In this document: positions 19,401-34,400 of the stretch, in pieces
Position numbering within the stretch: the first letter of the stretch is position 1
How the letters are laid out: every line of letters begins with the position of its first letter
Translations under genes and position numbers: made by a program
Notes under the pieces: model-generated
Database searches by the model: none
What the model was told of the DNA's origin: nothing
What the model saw: only the letters and a program-made list of their open reading frames with translations
NCBI RefSeq assembly: GCF_035830635.1
Contig: NZ_JAYMFI010000005.1
Span: 1-51,343, forward strand
From: Adlercreutzia shanghongiae
Lineage (GTDB): Bacteria; Actinomycetota; Coriobacteriia; Coriobacteriales; Eggerthellaceae
DNA: 51,343 nt
Reading direction: 5' to 3'

Positions 19401-22400
19401 CCTTGATGTCTTCAACGCCCAGACGGCCGCCGGCCAGCTCTACATCGCCGACGGCGCGAACAGCTACATCAAGGTGACCGTGCAGGCCCTCACCGACGAC
19501 GGCGACGTGTTCGTGCCCGCCGACGAGCCCGAGACGCCCGAGGGCGGCGAGGGCGCCGGCGAGACGCCGGCTGAGCCTGCCCCCGCACCCAGCGTGTTCG
19601 AGTACCGCTTCACCGAGGCGGCTTCTCTGGCCGGCATCACCGTCACCGATAACGGCGATGTGGTCGTCGATCCCTCCAAGTGGCTCGGCGGAGACTTGGC
19701 CAGCGTGACCATCGAGTACGACTGGTACAAGGGTCTGGGCAAGGGCTACGCCTCCTCGGCCACGGCCAGCAAGAAGGCCTACGTGGACTTCTTCGGCTAC
19801 TCCATCGACTCGCCCGACGTGGACAAGGTGAACGCCATCCGCGACACCTGGTGCATCAACGACGGCTTCGACGCCAACGACGGCGGTGCTGTGACCTCCG
19901 ACATGGACTGGTTCTACGACATCATCGACCTGCCGGCCAACTTCCACACCACCTACAACAAGCGCACCGTTACCTGGAACGGCAGCACGCCGACCTACAA
20001 CGGCACGAACTGGGACAACTTGGCCGGTCGCACGAGCTCAAGCTACAACGAGAATGAGCACAACGGCTGGTCCACCTACACGGCCAACGGCTATGGCGAG
20101 CTGAACCACACCTACGATTACGGCGAGATGTTCGCCCACATGCCCGCTTCCTCCCAGAAGGTGGTGGGAAAGACCTTCTTCGCCGACAGCCCCAAGCCGC
20201 TCATCTCCGACACGGCGACGCTTTCCGACACCACGCGCACCTACCTGAACTACTACGGTGCCGGCTGGCGCTTCACCTACACCAACTACGCCAACCCCAC
20301 CAACGTGTTCCGCTCCAACAGCAACATGACCCATCAGTGGAACTACGCGGCCAACATCTACGACCGCGACTACGAGATGTTCGACAGCTACATCGAGATC
20401 GGCGCCATGCCGGCCGATAAGGTGCCCGACGGCGACGCCGGCAAGGCCACTTACAACAAGGTGAAGGACGAGCGCTACGAGTACGCCAACGACTACCGCA
20501 GCTTCGATGCCAAGTACGTCACCCTGACGGCAGGCCTGTTCAACGCCGCTACCTGGAGCAAGCTGGGCACCACCCGCGGCAACGCCGTGAAGAAGATCAC
20601 CATCACGGCCATGCCCGCCGCCCCGCGCACCGATATGGCCACAGACGACGACGAGGAGGCCGACCCAGCCTCGCTGACCGGCGGTCTTCCGCTCACGGCG
20701 GCGGCAGGGGAGACCGACGATGCGAACGTGAAGTCCACGGAGACGACGACGAACGCCGACGGCACCACCACGGTGACGGTCACCTACCTCGACGGCCACA
20801 CCAAGGCCACCACCTCCGGCACCGGCGTGGCCACGGTGGTCGTGTACACCTATGACCTGGCCAACATCGTGGCCAACGGCGCCTTCTACGACAACGGCAA
20901 CGCCGCCACGGGCAACTTGGTTGTGCCCTGCACCCTGTGGGACAAGGCCTACCTGTCCAAGGTGCGCGTGGATATGGCGCACTTCAACGCCGGCGTGAAG
21001 GAAGCCGACAAGGCCTCCATCGAGGTGCTCGGTGCTGCCGACGTCTCCAAGAAGAACGTGACGCTGCAGTCGGTGTTCAACACCAACTACAAGGAGAACG
21101 GCTATTTGGATGGCGCCGCGAACGCGGGCAACTGGGATCACCAGACCGACCTCTACGGCACCTACAGCGGCGTTATCAACGGCAGCCACTACACGTCCAA
21201 CGGCACGAACTACACCGTGAGCAACAGCCTGACGAATCAGGGCTACACCCTTGATAAGTACAGCCGCACAGCCCCGGTGAGCAAGGCGCTGGGCGACGGG
21301 CTGTACGGCTACACCTACCAGCACGTTTCCAACGGCATGGACCGTGCCGACTCGGCCACTCTCGTGCCGCAGGTCGATCCCATCAAGCCCAGCATCGAGG
21401 TGCGCTCCCTCGTGAGCGAGGAGGCCCCGGCCGATTCCGGCTCCTACGTGGAGTACGACAAGCAGAGCGCCGGCTCGAACACGAAGGACTACCGCTGCGT
21501 GGAGACCCTGCTCGGCACCGAGAACTCCGGCTGGCGCTTCTATCTGAGCAACAACTCCGCCTATGCGCTGGACCACAGCCGCTTTACCGCCTCGGGCATG
21601 TACTCCGAGATGGTGGATGGCGAGTGGCGCGGCTTCGATCTGAAGACCATCACCTTCAACGAGCCCATGCTCTTGGCCCTGCTCGCCGAGAAGATCGACG
21701 ACATGGACGCGGTGCCCCCCACCTACGACCCCGATCCGGTGAAGCGCCTTGAGCAGGAAGTGGCGGAGCTCGACATCTTGAGCCGCTACAACAGCCATGC
21801 GGTGACCGACGCCACCAAATCGAAGATGGCGAGCCTCACCGAGGAGCAGATGAAGCAGCTCCTCGAGGGCTACACCATCGACCTGTACACGGTGAAGCGC
21901 GACGACGCCACGGCCGTCAACACCGCTGCCACCAAGAACGCCAACGGCAGCTACCCGGCCAAGGTGCCCGCTTCTCCCACCTACACGGTGAAGCTGTCCG
22001 ACTACGTGAAGCAGGTGGACGTCATCGTGCAGCAGAAGGGCGCCGACGGCAAGCTGCAGGACGTGAAGACCACCCAGTGGGTCGTGCAGATTCCCGCGGC
22101 CCAGGGCTGGAACGGCGAGAGCAGCGACAACTGGCCCGGCACCTACGTGCTGAAGACCGTCATGCACCTGCCCTCCTTCGCCTCGTCGGTCACTTTCAAC
22201 CGCCTGTCGTCCACCTACCTGGGCGTCTACGGCGGCCAGGAGCCCTTCATCGACTTCCACGGCGTGCCTTCCCGCGCGGTGCACATGACGCTGTCCGGCA
22301 AGTTCTCCACGGAGTACAAGACCGATTCCTGGAACGGCGAGCTTTCCAAGGACAACAACGCCTACACCACCACCTTCGAGGGCACCAACGACTCAAGGAC

Positions 22401-25400
22401 CAACAGCATCACCACCTGGTCCTGCATGATCCCGCTGACCGCCGAGCCGGCCATGCGCACCACCTTCAACTGGTCCGGTGGCAAGACGCGCGAGACCCAC
22501 TACACGGTGTCGGTGGCCGAGGCGGGCTACAACCTCATCACGGCCTCCGATATCGCCAACCCGCGCTCCCTGGCGAGCCGCGTGGGCTACGTGCCCTACC
22601 GTTGGGGCGACGATCCGCGCATCGTGGCCGACGAGCCTCTGCAGAAGCGCACCGAGTCGGCCTTCTACAAGTACACCCTTGAGAACCCGACCCGCTCCCA
22701 GGCCGAGAACGGCTACCTCGACCTTACGCTGAGCAACGTGAGCAAGATCACGAAGAACAACGTGGCGGAGTGGCGCGGCTTCATCGGCACCCAGCTGCAG
22801 ATCGACGGCTACTACCGCTATGCCGTGGGCGACAGCAAGCGCAAGATGCTGCTGCCCGCCGATTTCGAGGGGGAGAACGCGAACCGTCCCACCGAGTGGT
22901 ACAACCGCGGCGGCAAGATCAGCAAGCTCGAGATCTTCCGCGCCGACCAGACCATCTTCCACGACGGCGACGAGCACAAGGTGGGCAACGTGGTGGTGTC
23001 CACGGCCACGCCCATGGCCACCATCCCGCTCGACCAGGCCGCCCTGGAGTCGCTTTTGTCCAGCACGCCGAAGGGCTCCTACGGCACGCTTGTCATCGAG
23101 CTGGATCAGAAGTCGCTTGCGCCCTACATGAACATCGACCCGTCCACGAACAAGAAGTTCGTCTACGGCGCCGTGGGCACGGTGCGCCTGTCCTACGACA
23201 CCATGGCCGCCAACATGATGATCTCGAACTTCAACGGGGCGGTGTACTCCGGCGCCAACACGGACAAGACGGACAACCACGACACGGTGGGCGTCTACGA
23301 CACCGACCGTAACGACAGCAAGGACGGCACGGCGTTCATCGCCCGCATCTACGGCAAGGTGATGACCCACGGCGTTGAGTCCTCGACGGCCAACACCTTC
23401 AACAACACCATGTCGTCGACGACCTACTACTTCCCGAAGACGGCCTACTACGGCAACATCGGTCGTTCCGAGACCTGCTCGGTGTACCTGACGCCCTACA
23501 ACGCCACCTCCACGGCCAGCGTGTTCAAGCAGAACGACACGCGTCCGACCCAGACGCCGGCCGGCGGAGTGACCACCTACACCCGTGCCGAGAACATCTC
23601 CACGTCCACGGTCAACGACTACACCACGTTGGCGGGCAAGGCCTCAAGCACCATCAACAGCGAGCTGGCCGGCTCTGCCTCCCAGCGCACCGCCATCGAG
23701 GTGGCCAACAAGTCCACGGGCAACGGCTACGAGTTCACCTACCGCAACGTCACCCGTGCCCGCTCCGATGCGGCCACACTGACCATGCGCATCGACAGCG
23801 TCTCCATGAGGGCCAAGGAGATGCTCACCACCGACGCTTACGAAGAGGGCGATCTGGATACCCGTCCGTTCTACAAGAACTACGGGGTGGTGCGCGGCTT
23901 TAAGACCGCCGAGCTGAACTTCGGCACGGCCCTTACCCGCATGGGCACCTTCACCAAGGCCCGACTCACCTTCCTGCAGCCCAACGGCCAGAAGTTCGTG
24001 CTGTCCCTGACGCCGGTCGACTTCGCCGGCCTCAAGAACGCCGACGACACCTACACCATCAACTTCCACGACGATTTCGTGGTCGGGGGCAAGACGGTGC
24101 GCTCGCTCACCACGGCCGGCAAGATCGTGATGGACACCACGGCTTCGTACCCCATCACCACGGGCAGCGACCTCACCTACACCCTGGACGACTGCTATCT
24201 GTACCAGGTGGACTTGGACTACAGCAACCTGGAGCCCTCCTGGCGTCCGAACATGGGTGCTGCCGACGCGACGGAAGACGCCAACAGCCTGCTTACCATG
24301 AAGGCCGAGGGCAAGGCCGACTGGTACAACTCCGCGGGCAACGTGGACTCCTCCTGCTCGAACGTCTACAGCAGCGGCAACAGCACGTACTACCCCCACA
24401 ACGACCTGCTGCACACCCGCATCTACCTCACCCAGACCGGCGCTCACGACACCCGCGCCTCGGTGCAGAAGTGCGCCGCGCTTTCCGTGCCGCGCCCGGC
24501 TCTGGAAGTGCACAGCTACATCCGCTACGGCAAGACCGCCGACTACACCGAGACGAGCCGCTCCGACAGCGCGTGTTCCGATGGCAACCGCACCGAGGTG
24601 ACGGTGCCCTACGCCAAGACCTTCCGCTTCTGGGCCCAGCTGCGCAACGAGCCCCGCTCGGGCACCCAGGCCTATTCCAAGCTGGACGACACCGACGTCA
24701 CCTTCGCGTTCCCCATGGATTGGGAGACCTTCTACACCGAGAAGAAATCTGTTGTTGACAATCCTGTTGAAGGCGTGGTCTCTGGTCAAACCAGTGCTTT
24801 CACTGGCTTCCATATGATACAGGCCACCATCATGAGCTCCTACATCAAGTGCTTCCCTGATGCCAAGGTGGGTAAAATCCGCATCTGGGGTTACTCCACA
24901 GAACAGCTCTCTGAGCGTGAACTGAGCGGTTTGCCGAAGAAGCCGACGGAAGTAAAGAAGGCCGTGCTCAAGCCCTACTACGACGGCGACAAGCTGGCCG
25001 GCTGGGAGCTGGAGTACACCACGGGCTTCGCTGACGACAAGGACGGCTTCCGTGAGGCTGCCGCCAACAGCATCGAGAAGGCCGGCGGCGCCTACCCGGA
25101 GACGCGTATGCTCTTCCCGCTGGATAGCGACGGCAACTTCACGCTGACCGAGGACGAGGTCTGCAACAAGCTCGGCATCGAGATTCCCACCCAGCTGCAG
25201 CTGTTCAGCTGGAAGGACATGGCCGAGGATGCTGTTGACTATGCGAACCAGAACGTCTTCATCACCGGCTATACCGACTCCAACTTCGAGACCCAGCGCA
25301 CTATTTCTGTGACGACGCAGAACCATATGGACTGCCTGCGCGAGCTGCCGCTCGATCTGCCGTTGTACTCCGGCACCCTGCACACCAATACGGTGTACGG

Positions 25401-28400
25401 TTCCTCCAACACCGCTGCCGACAACTACATCGTCCAGCGCTTCGACCGCTCGCTCATCTTCGTGTCGAAGATGTACTACGACGCCGTGAGCCGTGCGGCC
25501 TACGCCGACGTGAACTCCGGTGAGGATGTCACGGACAAGAGCGACTCGGTGGTGGAGAAGAGCCTGCTGGAGAAGGTTATCCGCAAGCCCTGGATCGTGG
25601 AGGACTACACCGGCGACGAGGGCGATTACGCCAACCCCGACGTGGATGCCGACAGCCCGCTGCGCGATACGGCTCGCTGGATGCTGGAGAGCGCCGACTA
25701 CGAGATCTACAACTGCGAGTTCGACGAGAACGGCAAGCCCGATCTGAGCACGCTGGTGGCAGGGGAGGTCGTCTACGAGACGAGCGACCCGGTTTACGCC
25801 GAGGACGGCACCACCATCATCACGCCGGCCGTGCCCAAGGGCTGCGTCATAAGCGTCACGCAGATCCAGGAGGCCGAGAGCGCCGACGAGAACGGCGAGG
25901 GCGGCCATGGCCCGCGCGTGCGCGTCGTCGTGTCCTCCGGTCCCACCCAGACGGTGGACCCCTCGGAGGCCCTCGCGGCCATGACCGGTTCTCCCTGGGA
26001 GCTTGAGGTGGCCGAGGGCGATCCGGAGCCGGATTACGATGCCGACGCGGAGAACGCCTCCGAGGAGCTCAAGCAGACTGTCCGTTGGCAGCTGGGCAAC
26101 CTCGGCTACACCGTGTGGGAGACCACCCAGGAGTTCTCCGACGACTATGCCGCCGGCACGGTCATCAAGGTGGAGACCTACGAGCCCGAGCAGCCCATCG
26201 AGGGCGTCAAGTACGTCGTCGTGACCGTCTCCAAGGGCAAGAAGGGCGAATTCGAAGATTACATCTCTCAACCATATAATGATGTAATGGAGGCTCTCGG
26301 CAAGCTGACCGACGAGACCACGGGCAAGGCCTTCCGCTTCGCCGACCCCATCTACCAGGCCGATGACGCCTTCCTTACGGATACCGTCATGAATATCGAG
26401 CGCGTGGCCGATGTGGTGGAGCACGAGACCATCCGGACCCCGGTGCTCGACGAGAACAACGACCCCACCTATGACGACGAGGGCAACCAAGTCTTCCAGG
26501 ACACCGACGTTGAGGTGCGCTACCCGTGCCTGCAGCTGACCGTGTGCTCCGGCAAGACCGAGAAGACCCGCGAGGCCGAGCTGTTCACCGAGCAGCAGTC
26601 CAAGACCCTGGCGGCCGTGCTTGAGGCGCTGCGCGCCGAGGGCTACACCATCGACTACACCGAGGGCGGCTCGGGCGATTCCGGCGAGGAAGGCGGCGAC
26701 GGCGAGGAGGGCGGCGACGACACCTCGACCACCGAGCCTACGGGCACCGGCGTGGTGTACGCCGAGAACGACGACATCGCCGTGGGCAGCGTCATCTCCG
26801 TCGAGCGCGTGGGCGAGTTCACCGCCTACGGCGACGGCGAGCTGAAAATCACCGTGTGCTCCGGCAAAACGCGCGACACCCTGCTGAACGAGCTGTTCGC
26901 AAGCCTGCGCGGCATGGAGATCGAGGACGCCATCAAGGCCATCGAGGCCGAGGGGCTCACCGTGGACGAGGACTACCTCTATGAGGCGAGCGACCCGGTC
27001 TACGAGGCTGACGGCACCACCATCAAGGTGCCGGCCGTGCCCATGGGCAAGGTGCTCTGCGTGGAATACAAGGTCACCGTGCCCGAGCCGGCCGAGGGCG
27101 AGGAGCCCTCTGAGCCGGTGATCGACAAGACGTGCGTGGTGCTCTACATCTCTGCGGGCCCGAGCCCCGAGGAGCCCTCCGGCTCTATCACCACCCCGCC
27201 TCTGACCGGCGGCACGACGAGCACCGAGCCCGACTACTTCGATTGGACCGAGGTGCTCAAGGGCACGGCCTCCAGCCAGCGCTTCACCAACTACACCACC
27301 GGTTCGAATGTGTCCGGCGGCAATACGGGCCATCATCCGGGCCACTCCGGCTGCTGGGGCTCCTCGGCCGACGAGGGCACCGGCGACATCTCCATCGGCT
27401 ACAAGGGCCAGGGCTCGTTCTTGGTGGACTTCCGCCAGGTGACGACCACCCCGAGCGCCCTGAACCAGGTGACTGCCGACATTAAGCCGGAGTCCACCAG
27501 CTACATGGAGCAGGGTTACTCGAATATCTGGTACAAGCAGTGCCCGTCTCACAGCGGCTGCTACTGGTCGAAGGTGTTCCGCCACATTTACGGTACGCCC
27601 TCCAGCTGGATCACCGCCTCGAACCAGCATGCGAACTCCGCCAGCTCCATCTGGGCCATCGGCGGCTACCACAGCTATTACAGCTGCTACCGCTACGAGT
27701 ACCAGAACGGCAACCAGCACTACGACACCGTGGGCGGCAAGACCTACAACACCGGCGCCCACCTGCAGATCGTCCAGTCCATCAACGGCAACGGCTTCGA
27801 TGCCTACTACCTGAAGATCAAGCTGCAGGCCCTGCCGTATCTGGACAAGGTGACCGTGGACTTCTCCAAGGGCAACGACCTCACGTTCACCGGCGCGGAG
27901 ATCCGCCGCCAGTACTTCGAGGACATCTCGAAGCTCGAGCTGGATGCCGATGGCAACCAGACCACGACGGCCAAGACCCCCACGCCCACGTCGGTGCAGG
28001 TTGATTCCGAGGGCAACTACTACTTCCGCATCAACCTCATGAACTACGAGGTGGACGAAACCACCGGCACCATCACCCACAACAAGTCCTTCGGCAAGAA
28101 CTCCGACGATGCCTATCGCGACACCTTCGACGAGTACAGCGACGCCGACATGCCGCTGTTCAAGGTGGACAAGATCATCTACGACGTGACCATCAACCAG
28201 GGCTCCGTGGGCGAAGATGGCAGGCCCATCGATCCCGACTACGGCACCTGGTTCGGCAACTACCAGACCGACCCGAAGGCCTGGCTTAACCAGATGTCCT
28301 TCGAGGTGACCGGCCGCTTCGTGCGCTCGAACACCACGGTGGAGTCCACCTCCGAGGTCAACATGACCATCGGCGGCGATTACTCCGGCGACACCTACGT

Positions 28401-31400
28401 GCACAAGGCCGCCCAGCGCTACGACTCTCCGAGCCAGCGCGCCCAGGCCGTTACCACCGGCTCGTGGTCGAGCGCCGAGGCCGCGTCTCTTACCGGCGCC
28501 AACGACCCGAACGGTCGCGGTTCGTGGTCCTACCGCAACTACCACCGCACCGGCGGCTGCTGCTGGGGTCGATACCACCACAACCACTTCTTCACCTTCG
28601 ACGAGGGCAAGATGCGCCATCTGCGCACCTCGAACCGCTTCACGGTGTACGACAGCCGCAACTTCGTGCGCACCTCCATCAACCAGAACACCGGCTCGGT
28701 GGGCTCGAACGTCATGGGCTCGTGGAACAACAACACCGATAACGGCTCGGAGGTTCGCAGCTTCGCCGGCGACGACCACTTCTTCGTGTCGCTGTACCGC
28801 TGGGCGCCCGGTTCGAACAACACGAATTACGGCAACCACGACTACCGTCCGTGGGGCAACTACCTGTCCTCGGCCGACAACATCCGCATCACCGACGACT
28901 TGCCCACGGTGTATCCCGACCAGGACATCGAGTACTACGGCTTCGTGACCACGGGCCTGCGCTTCATCCGCACCCTGGGTCTGAACGAGACCGGCCCGGT
29001 GGACGTGGAGGCCGCCGACGGCGGCGAGGGCACCGAGACCATCACCGGCGCCCACGGCAAGATGCTCAAGACCGCTACGGATGTGTGGGGACACCTGAAC
29101 CCGAAGGTGAACTACGCGGCCCGCGAGCGCGTGCGCAACTTCGATGATGTGGCCATCACCATCAACACCACCCAGTGGGAGAAAGATCCCACCTACGTGC
29201 GCGACCGCGACAACGCCACGAAGAACGGCTACAAGAAGACGGGCAACCGCACCTTCATCATCCGCAAGGAGGCCACCTACCTCAAGCATGCCGAGCCGGT
29301 GCCCTACACCCAGGACAAGCTTGATCTGGCCTTGGATTACTACACCTTGACGGGCGAGAGCACCTACGCGTTGGTGAAGAACCCGAAGCCGGCCGACATG
29401 GACGACTACTACGTCTACGAGACCCCGGTCAACTTCGATTTGGAGGATTGCTCGCTGGATGAGAGCTGGGGCTTGGACGAGCTGTTCACCCAGGGTCTCG
29501 ACAACCACGGCGACGCCATCATCTACTTCAACCGCGCCAGCGACCACAACGCGCCCTACACCTACGACGCCGACTTCATGCAGCCGGGCAACTGGAACGC
29601 CGCGCCGGTGTACCGCTATGCCTACGATAAGGCCACGGGCACGACCGTGGTGCAGTCGGGCACTACGGCGGACAACCAGCCGCTCACCTTCAACTTCCCC
29701 GACGGCGAGCTGGTGACGAGCTATTCCATCGATCTGGGCCCCTACGGCGGCGATGCCGATGCCACCACCGAGACCGCCCGCGCCTACGACGGCGACGCCG
29801 GCAGCCCCTCGAACGTGTCGGACTACGCCATTTTGGGTCGTCCCTACATTTACAAGAACCAGAACAACAAGCTGTATGCGGCCAATTCCAAGGCCGGCGA
29901 GACCTTCGTGAACTCAGAGCTCGCGAACCTCACCGACCGCGAGAAGTGGTACAGCGACTACATCGCCAACGCCGTGCATCGCGTGGACGTCACCTACAAC
30001 CACTACTATGAGCCGGCGAAGTACGTGCAGACCGGCGCGAAGCAGTACTACGGCGCCAACAACTGCAACTACTACACCAACGGGGCCATCAAGTGGTGGC
30101 AGCAGTGGCGCGACAGCAACTCCTACAACCGCTGGTACGACACCGAGGTGGCCACGGACTTCGCCTGGCTGGCGGGCTATCGCATCCGCGCCGGCTACTC
30201 CACGGGCATCCAGACCGAGGCCAACGGCGCGAGCTACGGTGAACATAATGTTTATACCGACGACAACGACGCCTACACCCACGAGAACAAGCGCAAGGTG
30301 ACCATCGGCAAGGACGAGTTCAACAACGGCATCAACACCCGCACGACGAGCCTGACCCATTGGGACGGCAACGCCAACGCCTACCTGAGCAGCCTTGAGA
30401 ACCTGAAGTTCTACACCGACACCCGCGCCATTTACGACTACGAGCGCGAGGACAACCTCACGCCCACCAAGGGCACCTTCGAGGTGCGCTTCCGCAACCG
30501 CAAGGACCAGGGCAAGAGTGACAGCGACTACATGCGCGCCGCCCACATCAGCGAGGTGACGCTGAAGTCTACCATCGACCAGAACCTGGGCACCGACTTC
30601 CTGAAGGGCACGGGCAAGGCCTACCGCCTGCAGAACCTGTACGTGCCGGCGTATCTGGTGGGCAGCAACAAGTGCACCGCCACGTGCACCACGTGCGTGG
30701 CGCACCAGGATGGCGCGACCGGCGAGTGCCCCGGGGACGCCAGCTGCACCTGCACCACCTGCGACGGCCGCTGGTTCAACGCCACGAAGTTCACCTTCAC
30801 CTACCTGGACGCCAACAAGGCCGAGCAGACCGTCGAGCTCACCTGGGATGAGCTGCAGGCGGCCGGCTGCGTGAGCGGTCCGTGGAAGGTGGCCGGCGCG
30901 GGCGTTACCACCACCGACACCCGCATGGACGACGCTGGCGTGAAGAGCAGCGATTACGGCGCCACGGGCCACAACCTGAGCGGCACGGGATACCCGAACT
31001 ACCAGAAGACCTACACCTGGAACTACAACAAGGCCACCATCACCGCCGACGCGGCGGCCGGGGGCGTGCCCACCGACGAGCGCGGCTACTTCAAGCTGCT
31101 GGAGACCGTGGGCGGTGCGGGCGCCGATAAGGACAACCTCATCCCCGACGCCGACGGCGACTACATGATCGATGTGGAGCGCCTGCTGCGCGTCTGCTCC
31201 GAGCCGGTGTACGCCACCGATGCGGACGGCAACCCCACCGACACCCTGCTCGGCTACAAGAACCTGGCCGGCGAGGGCGCTGTGGGCGCCGCTGCCGTGG
31301 TGAACACCAAGGGCGAGCCTCTGTCCCTTTCCACCTACAAGACCTCCGAGTCTACCAACACGAACTTCGTGTCCGGCACGGCCAACATCAACGAGGAGGA

Positions 31401-34400
31401 GAAGCAGTACGCCTGCGCCCTGTTCACCTCCGTGGAGATCGCCTTCAAGTCGCTGAACGGCAACCGCCGCGTGTCCACCACGCTGCTCGACTCCGACCAG
31501 TCCCTCACCCGTCGCAGCGAGTCCTTCAACGCCGACGGCACGGCGCTCGGCGGCACGTTTGCCACCGACACCCACTTCGACACGCTTTCCAACTACGCCT
31601 TCCGCTACGACGGCGTGTACGTGGATCGCCCCATTGAGGACTTCACCACGGCCACGGCTGCCACGAACCTCGTGCGCCGCCCGCTGGGCCAGACGGGTAC
31701 CCTCGTGCCCGGCGACGCCTCGTCGTTCGGCAACCCCGGCAACTGGAACTACAGCTCCACGCCGGCCTTCGGCAAGCAGGCCAACCTGTTCAAGGGCACC
31801 GAGTCGCGCCACGAGCTGACGGTGACCTTCCTGAAGTTCAAGGACCCCAACGCCGAGACCAACGACAACACCACCAACAACATGGCGAACAACGTGGACC
31901 GCTATGTGGACAAGTGGGCCAAGTACAAGGTGGACCACACCATCGGCACCATGGACATCAACTACGTGCGCGGCCGCAAGATCGCGCCGGCCATCAACCA
32001 TGGCTCTTACAACGAGAACTACACGGTGACCAACCCGGATACCGGCGAGGAAGAGACCGCCAGCCGCAAAAACCCGCTTTCCAAGGACACGGTCTTTGCC
32101 TACGATGCCGACGACCGTTCCATGACCAACGTGTTCAGCTTCGAGCCCACCAACACCGCCAACGACATTCCCGACGGCGCCCTGTACGCCGGCGACTACG
32201 TGGAGTACACGCTCTATGTGGGCGCGAATGACGCCTCCCGTCTGCCGCTGCAGCATGTGGATGCCCGCTTTACCGTGGCCAAGGGCCAGCGCATCGTCGG
32301 TTGGGAAGTAGTGCGCGAGGGCACCGAGGCCCTGAACACCGTGGGCGCTGCCAACGACTGGCATGACGCCAGCGGCAACGCCATCCCCGAGGAATCGGGC
32401 ATTTTGGGCGACAAGGTGACGGGCAAGCGCCACGGCGTGACCGACGATGAGGGCAACATCATCCGCACCGATGTGGCCACGGTGACCGCCCTTATGATGG
32501 ACGGCAACGAGAACATCACCATGGATTCGGTGCCCGCCTCCACCGACGTGACCAAGGTGGCCCACAACGCCACCCGTCCCGATACCGAGAGCACCGAGGA
32601 GGGAGCCACCAAGAAGGTGACCGTGGCGCCGGACGGTGCCAATGGCGAGTTCAACGAGGCCAACCGCGTCATCGTGTTCTCCGTGGGCTCCAAGACCCAG
32701 GAGATGGCCGCCGGCGAGGGCGTGTACCTGCGCGTCATCACCCAGATGACCGACGAGTGGGAGGACGCCGACTACAACGAGACCGACAACGAGGCGTTCA
32801 CCGGCGATGACGACTCGCCGAAGGCCAAGGCCCAGACGGCCACGGCCACGCTGAAGGCCACCTCGGCTCCCATCCACGGCTACACCCAGTACCGTGTGGA
32901 GGACCAGCGCACGGGCGACCACTACAAGACCCTCTACGACGAGGGCCTCTACGGCATCAACTACTACCACAAGACGGGCCTGACCGCGAACCTCACCAAC
33001 CGCCGCCTCTACGGCGCCGAGGTGTCCTCGTCGGTGCGCTTCTACCGTCACGACTCCGACAGCCACGCGGTGCTGCGTCGCACCACGCCGCTGTACACGG
33101 CGGCCTATCCGGCCGATCCAGGCGATGGACTCATTGCGTCTACCCACAACACCCGCGACGCCAAGGACCAGCTTAAGAGCCTGCCCGGCGAGAGCTACGA
33201 TGCGACCACCAACGTGCGCAACCCGCTCGTCTACGGCTCTACAGCCGTGAACCACTACACCCAGCCGACCATCACCTCGGCCTGGACCGAGCACTCCGGC
33301 ACCCGCGGCGGCATCGCCAACCAGGACGGCAACCCGTTGAAGCTCACCATCGCCAACCTCACCAACCCGACGTTCCACACCAACGACGTCACGGTGACCG
33401 TGCGCTTCACCAAGGGCTTCAATACCACCCTGCAGATTCCCACCGGCGACCGCATCTTCGAGGTGTACGGCCACAACATCGACTACCACTTCGATAAGGG
33501 TGTGACCGATGTGGACGGCCGCGTTGCTAGCGATCCGACCGGTAACGGCAGCGTGCTTCCCGCCAACACCACAAGCGGCCTGAACGGTGCGGGCGTTATT
33601 CCGGTGACGAAGAACAACGCCATCAAGGCCCCGGGCCGCGAGAACGTGCGCATCGAGTACTACGTGCCCATCACGGCCAGCGACGATGCGGCCAAGGCCG
33701 AGGGCATTCTGGGCGCCTCCAACGAGCGTTTGGTGCGCGATGGCGAGGGTGCGGTGAAGGGCGCCTGGTTCGAAGAGGACCAGGACGCCGATGAGCTGAC
33801 CCGCTACATGGAAGGCCGCAGCCACCAGGTTGAGGGCACCGACAGCGTGTACAACATCAATCTGTACCGCGAGGCTCTGGCCATGCGCTGGACCTACTAC
33901 GACGTGCCCGCCACTTCCGATGGCGTGAGCGCCTTCAAGCTGGACAACGTCGTGCTCAACGGCGTGGGCCGCTTCGTGGACACCCGCGGTTTGACCAACC
34001 CGTGGAGCGACATCGCCAACTCCTACACGGAGAAGGTGTATATGGACGTGGCCTACAGCCACTACCACAACGAGGCCACTACCCTCGACTTCCGCGGCGC
34101 GGCCACCCGTGCGGTCACCGATGCGGCCAAGCGGGGCGACTACGCCACCACGGCCGACTTCATCCGCGCCATGGTGGAGGCCCATCGTGAGGGCATGACC
34201 ATCTCCAAGGACGTCACCGCGGTGGCCGGCGTGCCCGGCGAGCTGGCCTTAGCCACGCTGGCCCTGTACGCGGCCGGCGAGGACCCGACCGATAACGCCG
34301 GGGCCGTGCACCACGGCGAGTGGCGCGTGAAGCAGAACGCCTACAACACCACGGCGGACATCACCGTGTACCGCCGCAGCCCCAACGCCCAGTTCCACAA

